Assembly: GCF_009910845.1 (NCBI RefSeq) | Contig: NZ_SIJB01000014.1 | Coordinates: 1 to 64,000, forward strand | DNA: 64,000 bases | DNA from: Chengkuizengella marina | Lineage (GTDB): Bacteria; Bacillota; Bacilli; Paenibacillales; KCTC-33759 | Reading direction: 5' to 3' | Part shown: positions 34,086-44,987 of the stretch, piece after piece | Numbering within the stretch: position 1 is the stretch's first letter | How the letters are laid out: every line of letters begins with the position of its first letter | Translations under genes and position numbers: made by a program | Notes under the pieces: generated by a model | The model's input: only the letters and a program-made list of their open reading frames with translations | The model's database searches: none | What the model was told of the DNA's origin: nothing

Positions 34086-35060
34086 TCATCTTTCGCCTTC
34101 TAAATAAGGAAATGGATTAGTAGGATTCCCACGAAGTAAGACTTCATAATGTAGATGAGATCCTGTACTTCGTCCAGTTGATCCCATTAAACCGATTTTC
34201 TCTCCCTTTATTACGGAGACGCCCTCTTTCACTAATATCTTTGATAAATGCATGTATAACGTTTTTACATCATTTGTATGGTTTATCAATATATAATTAC
34301 CTAGTTGATGATCATATCCTGTTTCTTCAACGGTTCCATCTGCTGTTGTAAATATGGTATCGCCATAGTTTCCATCTATGTCTATACCTGTATGAAGACT
34401 ATTCACATTTGTAAAAGGGTCTTTACGAATTCCATACCAAGAAGATATTCTTCTTGATTTGGTTGGCCATATGGAGGGTGTTATTTTTAATAAATCAACC
34501 TTTTTTTGCATCTTTTTTTTGATTTCTTCAAGATTACTAGATAAAATATTCACTTCTTTTTTAAGTTCATTTACATAATCATCAGACTCGTTAATTAAGT
34601 TTTCCAAATACTCACTGATAGGAAGCTCTTGTCCTCCTACTCCTATAGAAAACTGTTCTATCTCATTATATTCTTCTAATAGATCCTTTATGGAATAGGA
34701 TACATCTTCTTTTAAATTTAATAGGTCTTGTTCTAATTGTTTCAACTCATCAACTTGTTCTTTGATATTGTCTACTTCAGATGTAAGTTCTAATATGTCA
34801 TCTTGTAAATGTTCAATCGTTTGATCCTTTTCTTGGATCGTATCTTGATATGAGTTTTTATTCGTTATAATTTGTTCTGTTAGCTCGTTAATTTCAGTGT
34901 CTGATTGGAGATGGAGGTTATACTGCCAACCTATCGTGATGAGAATGATAAGAACAATAGTTACAGGGATTACAATTAGCAAATAAGGCGGGAATCGAAT
35001 TCTCCTTATGGACTGCTCAGCATTCGGGATAAGCATAAAGGTGAACTTATTCTTTTTCAT
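34086..35060 (-). CDS. Membrane-anchored M23 (LytM-type) metallopeptidase, copy 1
   Basis: The protein has 324 residues: a short basic N-terminus, one transmembrane helix (about residues 25-46), a long coiled coil (about 55-190) and a C-terminal peptidase M23 domain. Zinc and active-site motifs are intact: SLHTGIDID (H-x3-D), YMHLS and HLHYEV. The coiled-coil plus LytM layout fits an endopeptidase or an activator of peptidoglycan remodelling. GAGGGG precedes the ATG. It is followed immediately by a bactofilin gene, an arrangement repeated at 52.6-54.1 kb. Confidence 0.9.
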   Translation of the reverse strand: MKKNKFTFMLIPNAEQSIRRIRFPPYLLIVIPVTIVLIILITIGWQYNLHLQSDTEINELTEQIITNKNSYQDTIQEKDQTIEHLQDDILELTSEVDNIKEQVDELKQLEQDLLNLKEDVSYSIKDLLEEYNEIEQFSIGVGGQELPISEYLENLINESDDYVNELKKEVNILSSNLEEIKKKMQKKVDLLKITPSIWPTKSRRISSWYGIRKDPFTNVNSLHTGIDIDGNYGDTIFTTADGTVEETGYDHQLGNYILINHTNDVKTLYMHLSKILVKEGVSVIKGEKIGLMGSTGRSTGSHLHYEVLLRGNPTNPFPYLEGER

Positions 35061-35151
35061 GGGAACCCCTCTTAAGTTTGAAATATTCTCGTAAGTTAAA
35101 TATATGTTCCATCCGGACGGGATATACGAACAAAATCCTTAAATCTTTTAC

Positions 35152-35181
35152 TTGACTAAAGTATTTGTTGTAGATTACGAT
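35152..35181 (+). promoter_or_regulatory. Sigma-A-type promoter of ilvD
   Basis: TTGACT is separated by 18 bp from TACGAT, ending 36 bp before the ilvD start codon. The leader is too short for a T-box. Confidence 0.5.
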
Positions 35182-35217
35182 TAAGGGTATAAATAAAACA
35201 GAAAGGAAACGTTACAC

Positions 35218-36903
35218 ATGGCAGGGAATGAAAAAGATTTAAGAATACGCAGTAAAGTGATCAGTGAAGGTGCCAATAAAGCTCCAAATCGTGCGATGTT
35301 AAGAGCTGTAGGATTTACAGATGAAGATTTTAAAAAACCGATGGTAGGGGTAGCTAGTACTTGGAGTGAGGTCACACCTTGTAATATGCATATCGATAAA
35401 CTTGCCATTCAAGCTAAAGAAGGAGTATCTAAAGGTGGAGGAGCTCCATTAATATTTAATACAATAACAGTATCAGACGGTATTGCAATGGGACATGAAG
35501 GTATGTTTTACTCATTGCCTAGCCGTGAAGTCATCGCTGATTCAATTGAAACAGTAATGGGTGCGGAACGATTAGATGGTGTTGTTGCCATTGGTGGCTG
35601 TGATAAAAACATGCCTGGATGTATGATTGCGATTGGTCGAATGAATCTACCAGCTGTTTTTGTATATGGAGGAACGATCCAACCTGGGAAATGGGAAGGG
35701 AAGGATCTAGACATCGTTTCTGCTTTTGAAGCAGTAGGTCAGTATAATAAAGGTGACATTGATGCACAAGGATTAAAAGATATTGAATGTCATGCATGTC
35801 CAGGCCAAGGTTCATGTGGTGGAATGTATACTGCCAATACCATGGCTTCAGCTATTGAAGCTATGGGAATGAGTCTTCCAAGTAGTTCTTCTAACCCAGC
35901 GATTGCCGATTTAAAAGAGGATGATTGTAATAAAGCTGGACAGGCTGTAGTTGATTTATTAAGAAAAGAAATTTATCCAAGAGATATTATGACAAAAAAA
36001 GCGTTTGAAAATGCAATAATAGTCGTGATGGCTTTAGGTGGATCTACAAATGCTTTTCTTCATTTACTTGCTATTGCTCATGCGGTGGATGTTGATCTTC
36101 AACTTGAGGATTTTGAGCGTATCCGTGAGCGTGTACCACATTTAGCAGATTTAAAACCAAGTGGTCGATATGTGATGCAGGATTTATCAAATGTTGGTGG
36201 AGTACCAGCAGTGATGAAGTTGCTTCTTGAAGAAGGTCTACTTCACGGAGATTGTATTACGGTTACTGGTAAAACACTTGCTGAAAACTTAGCTGAACTC
36301 CCAGGGTTAAAAGAAGGTCAAGATGTGATTCGTCCATTCAACAATCCTTTGAAACCTCAAGGACCTCTTGTTGTATTAAGAGGAAACTTAGCACCTGAAG
36401 GTGCTGTAGCAAAAATGTCAGGTGTAAAAATGAAAAAAATTACAGGGCCTGCTCGAGTATTTGATTCTGAGGAAGCGGCTACTGAAGCATTGCTAGCAGA
36501 TAAAATTAATAAAGGTGATGTGATTGTCATCCGTTATACGGGTCCAAAAGGTGGACCAGGTATGCCTGAGATGTTATCTGTAACTGCTATTGTGATCGGA
36601 AAAGGTTTAGGTGGAGACGTTGCATTGATGACAGATGGAAGATTTTCAGGAGGTACTCATGGTTTTGTGGTAGGACATGTTGCACCAGAAGCGCAAGTAG
36701 GAGGACCTATTGGACTTCTTGAAGAGGGCGACTTGGTTACAATTGATAGTGAAACACAGGAAATTAAAATGGATGTTTCTGAAGAAGAAATGAATAAACG
36801 TAAAGAACAATGGAAAGAGCGTCCTTTAAGATATTCCAGAGGAGTATTGAATAAATACGCAAGATTAGTATCTTCTGCTTCTAAAGGTGCTGTAACAGAC
36901 TAA
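35218..36903 (+). CDS. ilvD: Dihydroxy-acid dehydratase
   Basis: This 561-residue Fe-S enzyme converts 2,3-dihydroxy-3-methylbutanoate (or -pentanoate) to the 2-keto acid in valine and isoleucine synthesis. Fe-S and active-site blocks are [16 protein letters not shown] and [17 protein letters not shown], with C-terminal [15 protein letters not shown]. Length matches the family. It is a lone gene, away from other ilv genes, with its own promoter and a terminator at 37014. Confidence 0.97.
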   Translation: MAGNEKDLRIRSKVISEGANKAPNRAMLRAVGFTDEDFKKPMVGVASTWSEVTPCNMHIDKLAIQAKEGVSKGGGAPLIFNTITVSDGIAMGHEGMFYSLPSREVIADSIETVMGAERLDGVVAIGGCDKNMPGCMIAIGRMNLPAVFVYGGTIQPGKWEGKDLDIVSAFEAVGQYNKGDIDAQGLKDIECHACPGQGSCGGMYTANTMASAIEAMGMSLPSSSSNPAIADLKEDDCNKAGQAVVDLLRKEIYPRDIMTKKAFENAIIVVMALGGSTNAFLHLLAIAHAVDVDLQLEDFERIRERVPHLADLKPSGRYVMQDLSNVGGVPAVMKLLLEEGLLHGDCITVTGKTLAENLAELPGLKEGQDVIRPFNNPLKPQGPLVVLRGNLAPEGAVAKMSGVKMKKITGPARVFDSEEAATEALLADKINKGDVIVIRYTGPKGGPGMPEMLSVTAIVIGKGLGGDVALMTDGRFSGGTHGFVVGHVAPEAQVGGPIGLLEEGDLVTIDSETQEIKMDVSEEEMNKRKEQWKERPLRYSRGVLNKYARLVSSASKGAVTD

Positions 36904-37013
36904 ACATACTGTAATTTAAAATGATAAACGTCCATCTAAGTAGTGAGAACTATCCTAGTTAACTTAGAAGGAAAATGTCCAGATCGTACTTATATCATGC
37001 CTCAAACTAAAAA

Positions 37014-37057
37014 ATAGCGGGAATTCGACACATTTATTCCCGCTATCTTCTTTTTTC
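37014..37057 (+). terminator. Terminator of ilvD
   Basis: ATAGCGGGAAT and ATTCCCGCTAT form an 11-bp stem, followed by CTTCTTTTTTC. The stem is very similar to the outer arms of the nested repeat at 20604-20708. Confidence 0.8.
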
Positions 37058-37102
37058 GAGCAAAAACAATGTTAAAATAATCATCATTTCCTCTATTAAG
37101 GG

Positions 37103-37747
37103 CTATACATATCTCATTTCTAATCTCTTGCCTCCGATCCAGATAAGCAAAAAAATTCCCAATGTAAATATGACCTTCCATGGATTTTGCACAATAGAGA
37201 ATAAATCATAACCTACTAATGATACGAGAAAACTCATAAAGGCTTTTCCTAAAAGTGTAGCAATAAAAAAGGTGCGTTTTGATACTTCAGATAACCCTGA
37301 TACGACATTTACTAAAAATGTTGGTGCAAAAGGCAGACATGCTAAAGTAAAAATAACAGTAAAACCTCTTTTTTCTATCCAATGAAAGAATCGTCTTGAT
37401 TTCTTGATGTTCCCTTTATATTTTCTCATAAATTGATATTTTCTTTTTGTTGAAAACCTTTGGTCTATGTAAGAAGATAATTTTCTACCTAAAGTTCTGC
37501 TAATCATAAAGACACTATAACTTCCTACTGTAATGCCTAGCCACGAAAATAAAAAACCTAAACCAAGCCCATATACTTGAGCATTTACCAAAACAATGAG
37601 GAAAATAGGTAAAATAGGAATAAATGACTCTAACATTGGTAGTAAAATTCCTGGAAGTGGTCCAAAAGCTTTATATTTCTCTATAAATAAGAGGATATCC
37701 TCTTCTGATATGTTGGATAGTAAATCTAATAAGTCGATATTATGCAC
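37103..37747 (-). CDS. TVP38/TMEM64 (VTT domain) family membrane protein
   Basis: The protein has about 214 residues and five or six hydrophobic segments. The VTT/SNARE-associated signature is visible around GPLPGILLPMLESFIPILP and LPFAPTFLVNVVSGLS. Related DedA/VTT proteins are linked to lipid scrambling and undecaprenyl-phosphate recycling; the role here is not known. The start is uncertain. The in-frame GTG at 37747 directly abuts GAGAGG, so initiation there would need an unusually short spacer. Confidence 0.8.
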   Translation of the reverse strand: MHNIDLLDLLSNISEEDILLFIEKYKAFGPLPGILLPMLESFIPILPIFLIVLVNAQVYGLGLGFLFSWLGITVGSYSVFMISRTLGRKLSSYIDQRFSTKRKYQFMRKYKGNIKKSRRFFHWIEKRGFTVIFTLACLPFAPTFLVNVVSGLSEVSKRTFFIATLLGKAFMSFLVSLVGYDLFSIVQNPWKVIFTLGIFLLIWIGGKRLEMRYV

Positions 37748-37883
37748 CTCTCTATGATTCCATAAATGATGTTTAGGATACGTATATTATTCTCATAAAA
37801 TCATTTGTTATGACAAAAAAAAGATTTTCTTACAACTATTATAAGACAATCTTAGATAGAGTTGAAGTTTTGCAACAAAAATG

Positions 37884-37924
37884 AACTCCCCTTATCGAAG
37901 TAATAAATATCGATAAAGGGAGTT
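37884..37924 (-). terminator. Terminator of M4 protease copy 1
   Basis: AACTCCCCTTATCGA and TCGATAAAGGGAGTT pair almost perfectly. The hairpin lies 40 bp beyond the stop codon on the minus strand. Confidence 0.7.
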
Positions 37925-37963
37925 GGAGAAAAAAATCTTTATTATGTTGATCTAAGATGTATA

Positions 37964-39634
37964 TTAGTTAATCCCTACAGCATCAAAAGCTTGCTGTACA
38001 GATGTAACCGCTGAACTATTTGCTCCATACAAGTCAGTAGCAGATTGTTCTGCTGCAGAACGGAGCTGACTAAAAGTAGAAGATTCCGTTAGGTACTGCG
38101 TTAAAGAACGATAGAATATGTCACCCATATTATCTTGCCCAACACCATTTACGGTAACGCCACCATGGTTGCCGCCTTCACTTAATAAATAAGCTGTTTT
38201 ATTAATAATTCCACTGTTTATGTGTACTCCGCCCCAATCACCTTCTCTTGTATTAGGTAGTTGTACAAAATCATCCATATGATCCGGGTCACCAAATAAA
38301 GTTGGATCAGCTAATGATCTCAAAGCATCTCCTGGAATGTTAGGTGTATAAATGTCTTCTCCCATTAACCAGTCAGGTCCTAAACCAGCCCAATTCTCTG
38401 CTAATACGCCAAATATATCAGACATAGCTTCATTTATTGCTCCTGATTGATTTTGATAAAGTAAGTTCGCAGTTCTATCTGTCACTGCATGTGTTATTTC
38501 ATGTGCAATCACATCATATGCTCCAGAGAATGGAAGCCAATTCACACCATCTCCATCTCCATACATCATTTGATTTAGAGGCTCACCTAACCAACCTGCA
38601 TTGTTGTAATTTCTTCCAAAATGAACAGTAGACTTAATCGCTGCGCCTTGATTATCAAAACTATCACGATTAAACTTCTCTAGGTAGTAATCATAAACTA
38701 ATCCAGCATAATAGTGTGCATCAACTGCTGCATTGTCATATGAACTATTAAATACGTTATCACTATCACTCCATAAAGTACCTGGAAGATAACGCATAAT
38801 TTGACGAAGAGATCTATCTAATATTCTCTGATGTACATTTTCACCATCATAAGTGAATATGCCATCTCCTCTCGTGTTATCTTGTAAATAATAGGTATTA
38901 CCTTGTTTATCTGTATTTAACGATTTTACATCGCCTAATACACCTGTACCTGTCCCTACAGAATCAATTTTGAACGATTGATTAAATTTATCTAAGATGT
39001 CACCTGTAACTGCATCCACAAAATAACTCCAGTCTCCTATTTCAGGGTAAAGGAATTTAAAATTAACGTGAAATGCATAGTAAGATTCATCATCTTTTAC
39101 ATATATTACTTCTTCTGTAGTTGGATCCATAATATAGGATGGTGTTTCAGAGTAGGAAGAATTAAGATCTTTTTCAGCAATTGAAAATGCTTCTTTTTTC
39201 TTTACCTTTTTATCCTTTTTCAATTTTTTATCTAATTCAGGAGCGACAGTTCCAGAAAACGCGGTTAACACGCCAGACTGATCAATATGAGCTGTAAAGG
39301 TTCTTCCGTATACAGGTGTTCCTTTAAATTCCTGCTTTAATCTTAAATGAGTAAATCCTAACTCATCCACAAACTCATCCATGACAACAAAATCACTTTC
39401 CGCAGAATCAGCAAATTTGAAAACATCTTTTTTTGTATTTAAGTATCCAAACAAAACGTCTTTTGGTTTTTTGTTAGACTTTTCTGTTAATTTACCAGAG
39501 ACGAATTCAGGGGTTAAAGATTTCTCACTTTTGTTTATTTTTTCAAAAATATCTGGTTTTGCACTTGCTTGGGGGATGAAGATAGCTAGAACTAAACTTA
39601 AGGATAAACAAACAGCAAGTAATTTTTTATTCAC
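37964..39634 (-). CDS. Secreted neutral metalloprotease (M4, bacillolysin type), copy 1
   Basis: This 556-residue preproenzyme has a signal peptide, an FTP propeptide region and a PepSY-like region (up to about residue 230), then the M4 catalytic domain with [12 protein letters not shown] (zinc His pair and catalytic Glu), the third zinc ligand in [12 protein letters not shown], and the C-terminal [14 protein letters not shown] with the transition-state His. It is a thermolysin-like extracellular protease. The start is a GTG with AGAGGAGAG upstream. A paralogue lies directly upstream in tandem. A cre-like palindrome is present at 39746 in its promoter region. Confidence 0.93.
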   Translation of the reverse strand: MNKKLLAVCLSLSLVLAIFIPQASAKPDIFEKINKSEKSLTPEFVSGKLTEKSNKKPKDVLFGYLNTKKDVFKFADSAESDFVVMDEFVDELGFTHLRLKQEFKGTPVYGRTFTAHIDQSGVLTAFSGTVAPELDKKLKKDKKVKKKEAFSIAEKDLNSSYSETPSYIMDPTTEEVIYVKDDESYYAFHVNFKFLYPEIGDWSYFVDAVTGDILDKFNQSFKIDSVGTGTGVLGDVKSLNTDKQGNTYYLQDNTRGDGIFTYDGENVHQRILDRSLRQIMRYLPGTLWSDSDNVFNSSYDNAAVDAHYYAGLVYDYYLEKFNRDSFDNQGAAIKSTVHFGRNYNNAGWLGEPLNQMMYGDGDGVNWLPFSGAYDVIAHEITHAVTDRTANLLYQNQSGAINEAMSDIFGVLAENWAGLGPDWLMGEDIYTPNIPGDALRSLADPTLFGDPDHMDDFVQLPNTREGDWGGVHINSGIINKTAYLLSEGGNHGGVTVNGVGQDNMGDIFYRSLTQYLTESSTFSQLRSAAEQSATDLYGANSSAVTSVQQAFDAVGIN

Positions 39635-40060
39635 ATAATCTCTCCTCTTTTTTACAGATTACTAGAGTTGAGTATTTGAATATGAAACAATTTCACCTCG
39701 CTCCTTTATAAAATAACCGTTTAACAATTCACATTACTTTCCTTCTGAAAGCGCTTTCTCATTTTTATAAATAAAGATTTAAAATTAAAAATGGAAGATA
39801 TGCCTATGAGGTAATTTTTTTGGTAAGTGAATACTGGGATAGTAATAAATTCTAGTAAATAAGTTATGACTTAGTAACTTATTTGACATACAGAATAATT
39901 TGAAATTTTAAAATTACTTCAGAAGTGGAAAAAGTAATATGCAAGGGAATAATTGTTGAATGGTGTCGTATATTGTCAAATACTCAAATTAAATTATAGT
40001 TAAAAGTCACTAAATTGTCAATGATTTTTAAAGGTATTACTCTCTTTTCTATTAGTTTAG
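39635..40060. other. Regulatory spacer between the two M4 genes
   Basis: The stretch has no gene. It carries sequence blocks also found upstream of copy 2 (41.8-42.2 kb), a cre-like palindrome at 39746-39759, and near its left-hand end the GTG start and ribosome binding site of copy 1. Confidence 0.5.
39746..39759 (-). promoter_or_regulatory. cre-like palindrome upstream of M4 protease copy 1
   Basis: TGAAAGCGCTTTCT contains the perfect palindrome GAAAGCGCTTTC and matches the CcpA cre consensus at all but the last fixed position. It lies 112 bp upstream of the start codon. The equivalent position upstream of copy 2 lacks it, so the two copies may be regulated differently. Confidence 0.5.
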
Positions 40061-40102
40061 AACTCCCTTTATCGAAATAAAAAAATCGTATAAAGGGAGT
40101 TT
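40061..40102 (-). terminator. Terminator of M4 protease copy 2
   Basis: AACTCCCTTTAT and ATAAAGGGAGTT pair around a short AT-rich loop. It is the duplicate of the hairpin at 37884. Confidence 0.7.
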
Positions 40103-40144
40103 AAATTAAATACTTTTATTTTTATATTTCAATCAAGAAGATTT

Positions 40145-41791
40145 TTAGTTAATTCCAACTGCATTAAATGCTTGTTGTACAGATGTAACTTCTGAACTGT
40201 TTGATCCATACAATTCAGATGCAGCTTGTATTGCAGCAGAACGGAGTTGACTAAAAGTAGAAGATGCGGTTAAGTGCTGGGTTAAAGTACGATAAAAGAT
40301 GTCCCCCATTTTATCTTTACCAATCCCATTTACAGATACACCAGAATGGTTACCGCCTTCACTTAATAAATAAGCTGCTTTATTGATAATACTACTATTT
40401 GTATGAACGCCACCATAGTCTGCTGTAGTATGCAAATAATCATCGTAGTGATCTGGTTTATTAAATAAAGTTGGATCTGCCATAGATCTTATACCATTAC
40501 TAGAAAGCGTAACATCTTCACCCATTAACCAGTCAGGGTCTAAGTCTGCCCAAAACTCAGCTAAAGCGCCAAAAATATCGGACATGGATTCGTTTATCGC
40601 TCCTGATTCATCTTGATAAATAAGATCGGCAGTTCTATCTGTGATTGCATGAGTGATCTCGTGTGCGATCACATCAAATGCACCTGAGAAAGGTAGAGTA
40701 TCTGAATCCCCATCCCCATATATCATTTGATTTAAAGGTTCACCTAACCAACCTGCATTACTCCAGTTTTGTCCAAAGTGAACGGTAGATTTAATGGCAG
40801 AGCCTTGATTGTCAAAGCTATCACGATTAAACTCCTCTAAGAAGTAATCATAAACTAAACCTGCATAATAATGGGCATCAACTGCAGAGCCATCATTAAA
40901 TATATTATCCGAATCACTCACTGCAGTACCTGGAAGATATCGTTGAATGAGCCAAATCGGATAATAAAGGAGATTCTGGTGGACGTTTTCTCCATCATAA
41001 GTGAAAATGCCATCGCCTCTCGTATTATCTTGTAAGTAATAAGTACTTCCTTGTCTGTCAATATTTAATGTTTTTTCATCTCCTAATACACCTGTACCTG
41101 TTCCTACAGCATCCACTTTAAAAGATTGATCAAATTTATCTAAGATGTCACCTGTGGAAGCATCTATAAAATAATTCCAATCTCCTAATTCAGGATAGAA
41201 GAATTTAAAATTAATGTGATATGCATAGTTTGATTTGTCATTTTTTACATAGATGACTTCCTCTGTAGTTGGGTCAATAGCATATTGCGGTTCTTCAGCG
41301 AAGGAGGAAATGAGGTCTTTTTCAGCAGTGGAAAATGCTTTTTTCTGTTTTACTTTTTTCTTTTTCTTTTTCATTTTCTGGTCTAGTTCAGGAGCAACCG
41401 TTCCTGAGAACGAAGTGAGTACACCGGAACTATCTATATGAGCTGTAAATGTTCTACCATATACAGGGATTCCATTAAATTCCTGTTTTAATCTTAAATG
41501 AGTAAATCCTAAATTATCAACAAACTCATCTATTACTACGAAGTCGCTCTCCGCAGATTCTGCAAATTTAAAAGTTTCTTTTTTTTCATTTAAGTAACTA
41601 AACAATACATCTTTTGGTTTTTTATTAGATTTTTTTGTTAGTTTACCGGAAACAAATTCTGGGGTAGAAGTTTTCTCGTTTTTATTAATTTTTTCAAATG
41701 TTTCAGGTTTTGGTGTTGCACCAGCTTGAGGTATGAAGATGGCTAGAACTAAACACATGGATAAACAAACAGCAAGGAATTTTTTATTCAT
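40145..41791 (-). CDS. Secreted neutral metalloprotease (M4, bacillolysin type), copy 2
   Basis: This 548-residue paralogue of the downstream gene has the same layout: signal peptide, FTP/PepSY propeptide and M4 domain with [24 protein letters not shown] and [14 protein letters not shown]. All zinc ligands and catalytic residues are present, so both copies should be active. The prodomain has a run of Lys (around residue 145) longer than in copy 1. The start is ATG, with GAGGAGAG upstream. Confidence 0.93.
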   Translation of the reverse strand: MNKKFLAVCLSMCLVLAIFIPQAGATPKPETFEKINKNEKTSTPEFVSGKLTKKSNKKPKDVLFSYLNEKKETFKFAESAESDFVVIDEFVDNLGFTHLRLKQEFNGIPVYGRTFTAHIDSSGVLTSFSGTVAPELDQKMKKKKKKVKQKKAFSTAEKDLISSFAEEPQYAIDPTTEEVIYVKNDKSNYAYHINFKFFYPELGDWNYFIDASTGDILDKFDQSFKVDAVGTGTGVLGDEKTLNIDRQGSTYYLQDNTRGDGIFTYDGENVHQNLLYYPIWLIQRYLPGTAVSDSDNIFNDGSAVDAHYYAGLVYDYFLEEFNRDSFDNQGSAIKSTVHFGQNWSNAGWLGEPLNQMIYGDGDSDTLPFSGAFDVIAHEITHAITDRTADLIYQDESGAINESMSDIFGALAEFWADLDPDWLMGEDVTLSSNGIRSMADPTLFNKPDHYDDYLHTTADYGGVHTNSSIINKAAYLLSEGGNHSGVSVNGIGKDKMGDIFYRTLTQHLTASSTFSQLRSAAIQAASELYGSNSSEVTSVQQAFNAVGIN

Positions 41792-42332
41792 ATACTAATC
41801 TCTCCTCTTTTTATTAATTTTAATAGAGTTGAGTATTTGTATTGTAAAAAAGTTTCACCTCGCTCTCTCATTTAAATTACCGTTTAACAATTCACATTAC
41901 TTTTTCCCACAAAATGATTGCATAGATTAGAATTTATCCTATATGGTATAAAGTTTAGTATAATCATAGATTGAATAACAAAAAATAGGAGTTTTAATTG
42001 ATCAGTAGATGTAGTGGAATAATTATTTAATAAGATTCATGTTAATTAATTCGTTGAAATATTTTAGTAGATGTGATTTTTTTAGAAAAACAGTAGGTTT
42101 CCATAGTGAAATATGGTTTCAGGAGTGGTATAAGTAATATGTAAGGGAATAAATGTTAACTGGCATATATTAACAAAATACTCAATTTAAAGTATAATCG
42201 AATGACAAAAAATTGTCAATATTGATATTTACTGCATAAAAATTCAAATAAAGTTCATTAAACTCCAAAATTAGACAAAATTTTGTTAGATAATAGCTCT
42301 ATTTATATTACTGATCTTTTATTTTCTTAAAT
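41792..42332. other. Intergenic region upstream of M4 copy 2 and downstream of the gerC-type gene
   Basis: About 540 bp without a gene. The first about 420 bp are homologous to the spacer upstream of copy 1 and should contain the promoter of copy 2. No convincing terminator for the gerC-type gene is visible. Confidence 0.45.
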
Positions 42333-43469
42333 TCAAGGGGTTAATTCTAAGATAGATGAGCTTTTGATCAATAAATCAATATCGATTTTAAGGGATGATT
42401 CAGTTAAAGGGAGTTTATCTTTAGATGTAATTTCCCTCCATTTTTTTAGATCTTTCCGATATAAAGTTTCTGTTAATCGATATACATCTGCTTCTAAGTC
42501 TAATCCACGTTTATATGTGGTTAGGATTTGCTTTTTTATTTCTTCCTTTGCTTTTTCTGTAAGTTGTTCCTGATTTATATTTTGAAATAATTCACCTACA
42601 TAAGCCTTTGTTTTTATTTTAATGAGAAATGTTACATTTTCATTTTTTGTTTCAGGTATAATATCCACTTTCAATTTATCAATGATGATTGATGCAATAG
42701 GTTTTTTATTTTTATCTTCAATTAGGAGGTTATTATTGATAATATCGGGATGTAGCCAACGAAATCCGTCTATTTCTGCTTCTCTTAATATTCCTTTAAA
42801 TTCATTGCGTGTATAAAGGACACTTACACTATCAAATCTAAGGTGCTTATTTTTACTGCCACCTAACAGTTGGATGTAAGGTATAGCAGAAGTATAACTG
42901 GGTTCATCTAATTCAATCAACATATCTATTAAATTGATTGGTTTAATCAAAGAGCTTTGTTCATAATTGTTTTTAGGATCACCTAATCTTCCAAAAATAG
43001 GGGATAAGTTCATATCTTTAAATGTACCTTCATTTAAAACTTCATCCAAAGCTTCTGCGTTGGTACTATAAACCCAAATGGTATATCTTGTTTTTGGATA
43101 CCGAATAAACTTCTCTATAACTTCATTAACTTTCCCTTTTTGTTCCATTAGATTTTCTGTAAAAATAATGGCTGATAAATGTCCCCAGAATACTTTTTCC
43201 GGTACCGTTTTATACAAATCAAACAATGCTTCTTCAATCGTTTTTCCGGTCCCTTTTTTAACTGTAGGAATAAGTGAACCTCCCCCTGCTTCCTGACCTT
43301 GTGCACCACGACCTCCAAAAATCACAAACTGTACATGAATCTCAAATAGGCCATCTTTTTCATTAACCCCCAGTGCATGAGCATATAACATCCGATCAAC
43401 CTCATCGGAATTCCAGCAGCCTGTCAGCAATATGATAATAGTAAGCATAAAGATTGTTTTTTTAAGCAT
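42333..43469 (-). CDS. Ger(x)C family germinant receptor lipoprotein (C subunit), operon 1
   Basis: The protein has about 378 residues. A lipoprotein signal with lipobox LLTGC is followed by WNSDEVDR, typical of Ger(x)C proteins, which are anchored in the spore inner membrane and needed for germinant receptor function. Start choice: CTAGGATGAG serves ATG 43469, while the upstream ATG 43478 is part of that ribosome binding sequence. It is the third gene of a B-A-C operon, 43 bp after the A subunit. Confidence 0.88.
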   Translation of the reverse strand: MLKKTIFMLTIIILLTGCWNSDEVDRMLYAHALGVNEKDGLFEIHVQFVIFGGRGAQGQEAGGGSLIPTVKKGTGKTIEEALFDLYKTVPEKVFWGHLSAIIFTENLMEQKGKVNEVIEKFIRYPKTRYTIWVYSTNAEALDEVLNEGTFKDMNLSPIFGRLGDPKNNYEQSSLIKPINLIDMLIELDEPSYTSAIPYIQLLGGSKNKHLRFDSVSVLYTRNEFKGILREAEIDGFRWLHPDIINNNLLIEDKNKKPIASIIIDKLKVDIIPETKNENVTFLIKIKTKAYVGELFQNINQEQLTEKAKEEIKKQILTTYKRGLDLEADVYRLTETLYRKDLKKWREITSKDKLPLTESSLKIDIDLLIKSSSILELTP

Positions 43470-43512
43470 AATTCTCATCCTAGTGTTTTTATTTCCACTT
43501 AAGTCATTAAAA

Positions 43513-44931
43513 TTAGTTATTTTTCAAAGAGTTCACGTATGTTTTTAAAAAATTACCCGTTTTTTTTGACGTCATTGTTAAATAATTCACTCCGTAGGGT
43601 CTTAAGTTGGCTAAATAAAGAATAGTAAGAAAAGAAGATAAAAAGAATCCCCATATTCCTAAAATGGAAGAGACGAACAAAATAAAATATCTTACTACAC
43701 TAATTGAACCAACTAATGATTGATTAATTAACGTATAGGTAGATACAACAGAAACTGCGATGATGACCATTGTTGTGGCATTGGTAATGCCGGCGGCGAT
43801 TGCGGCATCACCGATAATAAGCCCTCCTACGACACTTAACGTTTGCCCTATCCCTACAGGCAACCTCATCCCAGCTTCTCTAAAGATTTCAAATAGCAGC
43901 AACATAATAAATACTTCTAATGCTGAAGGAAAAGGGACTCCACGTCTTGATTCAACAATAGTAGCGAGAAGTGCAAAAGGGATTTGATCATGATGAAAAG
44001 AGATTAAAGCAACCCAAAAACCAGGAAGAAAAGTTGCCATCATAAACCCAACGATTCTAATTGCTCTTTCAAACAAAGTAAAGATAGTGATCATCTCTTT
44101 ATCCTCACCACTATCTAATAAAAACATAAAATTTGCAGGACCTATGATCACTGTTGGCAATCCGTCAACAATGAGGACAAAACGTCCATTCATCAATGAA
44201 TGGACCGTAAAATCAGGCCTGCCTGAGTAACTAAATAATGGGAATAAGGGGAATTTAATATCTCCAATTAACTGTTTTATTTGTTTTGTACTATAGATGG
44301 CTTCCGCTTTAATATTTGCTAATTTACCTTTTATTTTCTTAAGTACATGAGGATCAATTTTATCATCAATATAAAGCAGACCTACTTTGGTTTTTGTTTT
44401 TTCGCCTACAGCATATTGATGATAGTGTAGACTATTTGAAGGTACTCTCTTTCTAATTAAGGCTACATTTGTAGTAATATCTTCAATAAATCCATCTCTA
44501 GATCCTTTGATGGGTACATCTGTAGTAGAATCTTGAGGTTCACGTTTAGGTAAGTCACGAATATCGATAGTGTAGGCAGTTGATAATTTTGGAAAGTAAA
44601 TTAATACTTGTCCGGTTAAGACTTGTTCAATCATTTTCTCAGCATGTTCAACTTGATGCAATGTTGCTACTTTAAGTTCTTTATGAATGAAATCATTTGA
44701 AAAATTTTGATTATCCATCAATTCAAAAAGTTTACGCAGCTCTGGAATAATCACTTTATTCAGTTTATCGTAATCATAAAGACCTTCACAATATGTAAAC
44801 ATAACCTTGTAATCATTAGCATTGGATTGAAAATGTAAGATTTGATGTTTAACATCATAGCAGGCTTGAAAAGCTTCTTTTATTGATTGCTCTTTAAAGT
44901 GATTTTGATTATTATTTTTGTTTGTGATCAT
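43513..44931 (-). CDS. GerA-type spore germination protein (A subunit), operon 1
   Basis: The protein has 472 residues. A soluble N-terminal domain of about 250 residues includes the conserved region RGSRDGFIEDITTNVALIRKR split across KGSRDGFIE and NVALIRKR, followed by five or six transmembrane helices (around residues 280-450) with GRPDFTVHSLMNGRFVLIVDG just before them. A subunits form the oligomeric channel core of germinant receptors. AAAGGA precedes the ATG. The operon order is B, A, C. Confidence 0.92.
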   Translation of the reverse strand: MITNKNNNQNHFKEQSIKEAFQACYDVKHQILHFQSNANDYKVMFTYCEGLYDYDKLNKVIIPELRKLFELMDNQNFSNDFIHKELKVATLHQVEHAEKMIEQVLTGQVLIYFPKLSTAYTIDIRDLPKREPQDSTTDVPIKGSRDGFIEDITTNVALIRKRVPSNSLHYHQYAVGEKTKTKVGLLYIDDKIDPHVLKKIKGKLANIKAEAIYSTKQIKQLIGDIKFPLFPLFSYSGRPDFTVHSLMNGRFVLIVDGLPTVIIGPANFMFLLDSGEDKEMITIFTLFERAIRIVGFMMATFLPGFWVALISFHHDQIPFALLATIVESRRGVPFPSALEVFIMLLLFEIFREAGMRLPVGIGQTLSVVGGLIIGDAAIAAGITNATTMVIIAVSVVSTYTLINQSLVGSISVVRYFILFVSSILGIWGFFLSSFLTILYLANLRPYGVNYLTMTSKKTGNFLKTYVNSLKNN

Positions 44932-44987
44932 TGTTGTTTTTTCCTTTAGATTTAATTTGGATAGACACTATTATATTTTGATTGGAT

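Larger units (their letters stand above)
37884..42215 (-). repeat. Tandem duplication of an M4 protease unit (gene, terminator and upstream region)
   Basis: Two units of about 2.1 kb each contain a 5' regulatory region, a protease gene and a terminator. The duplicated upstream blocks include GAGTTGAGTATTTG, ACCGTTTAACAATTCACATT and TAATATG(C/T)AAGGGAATAA. Both terminators have AACTCCC and GGGAGTT arms around TTATCGA. Duplication therefore copied the whole transcription unit. Confidence 0.75.
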
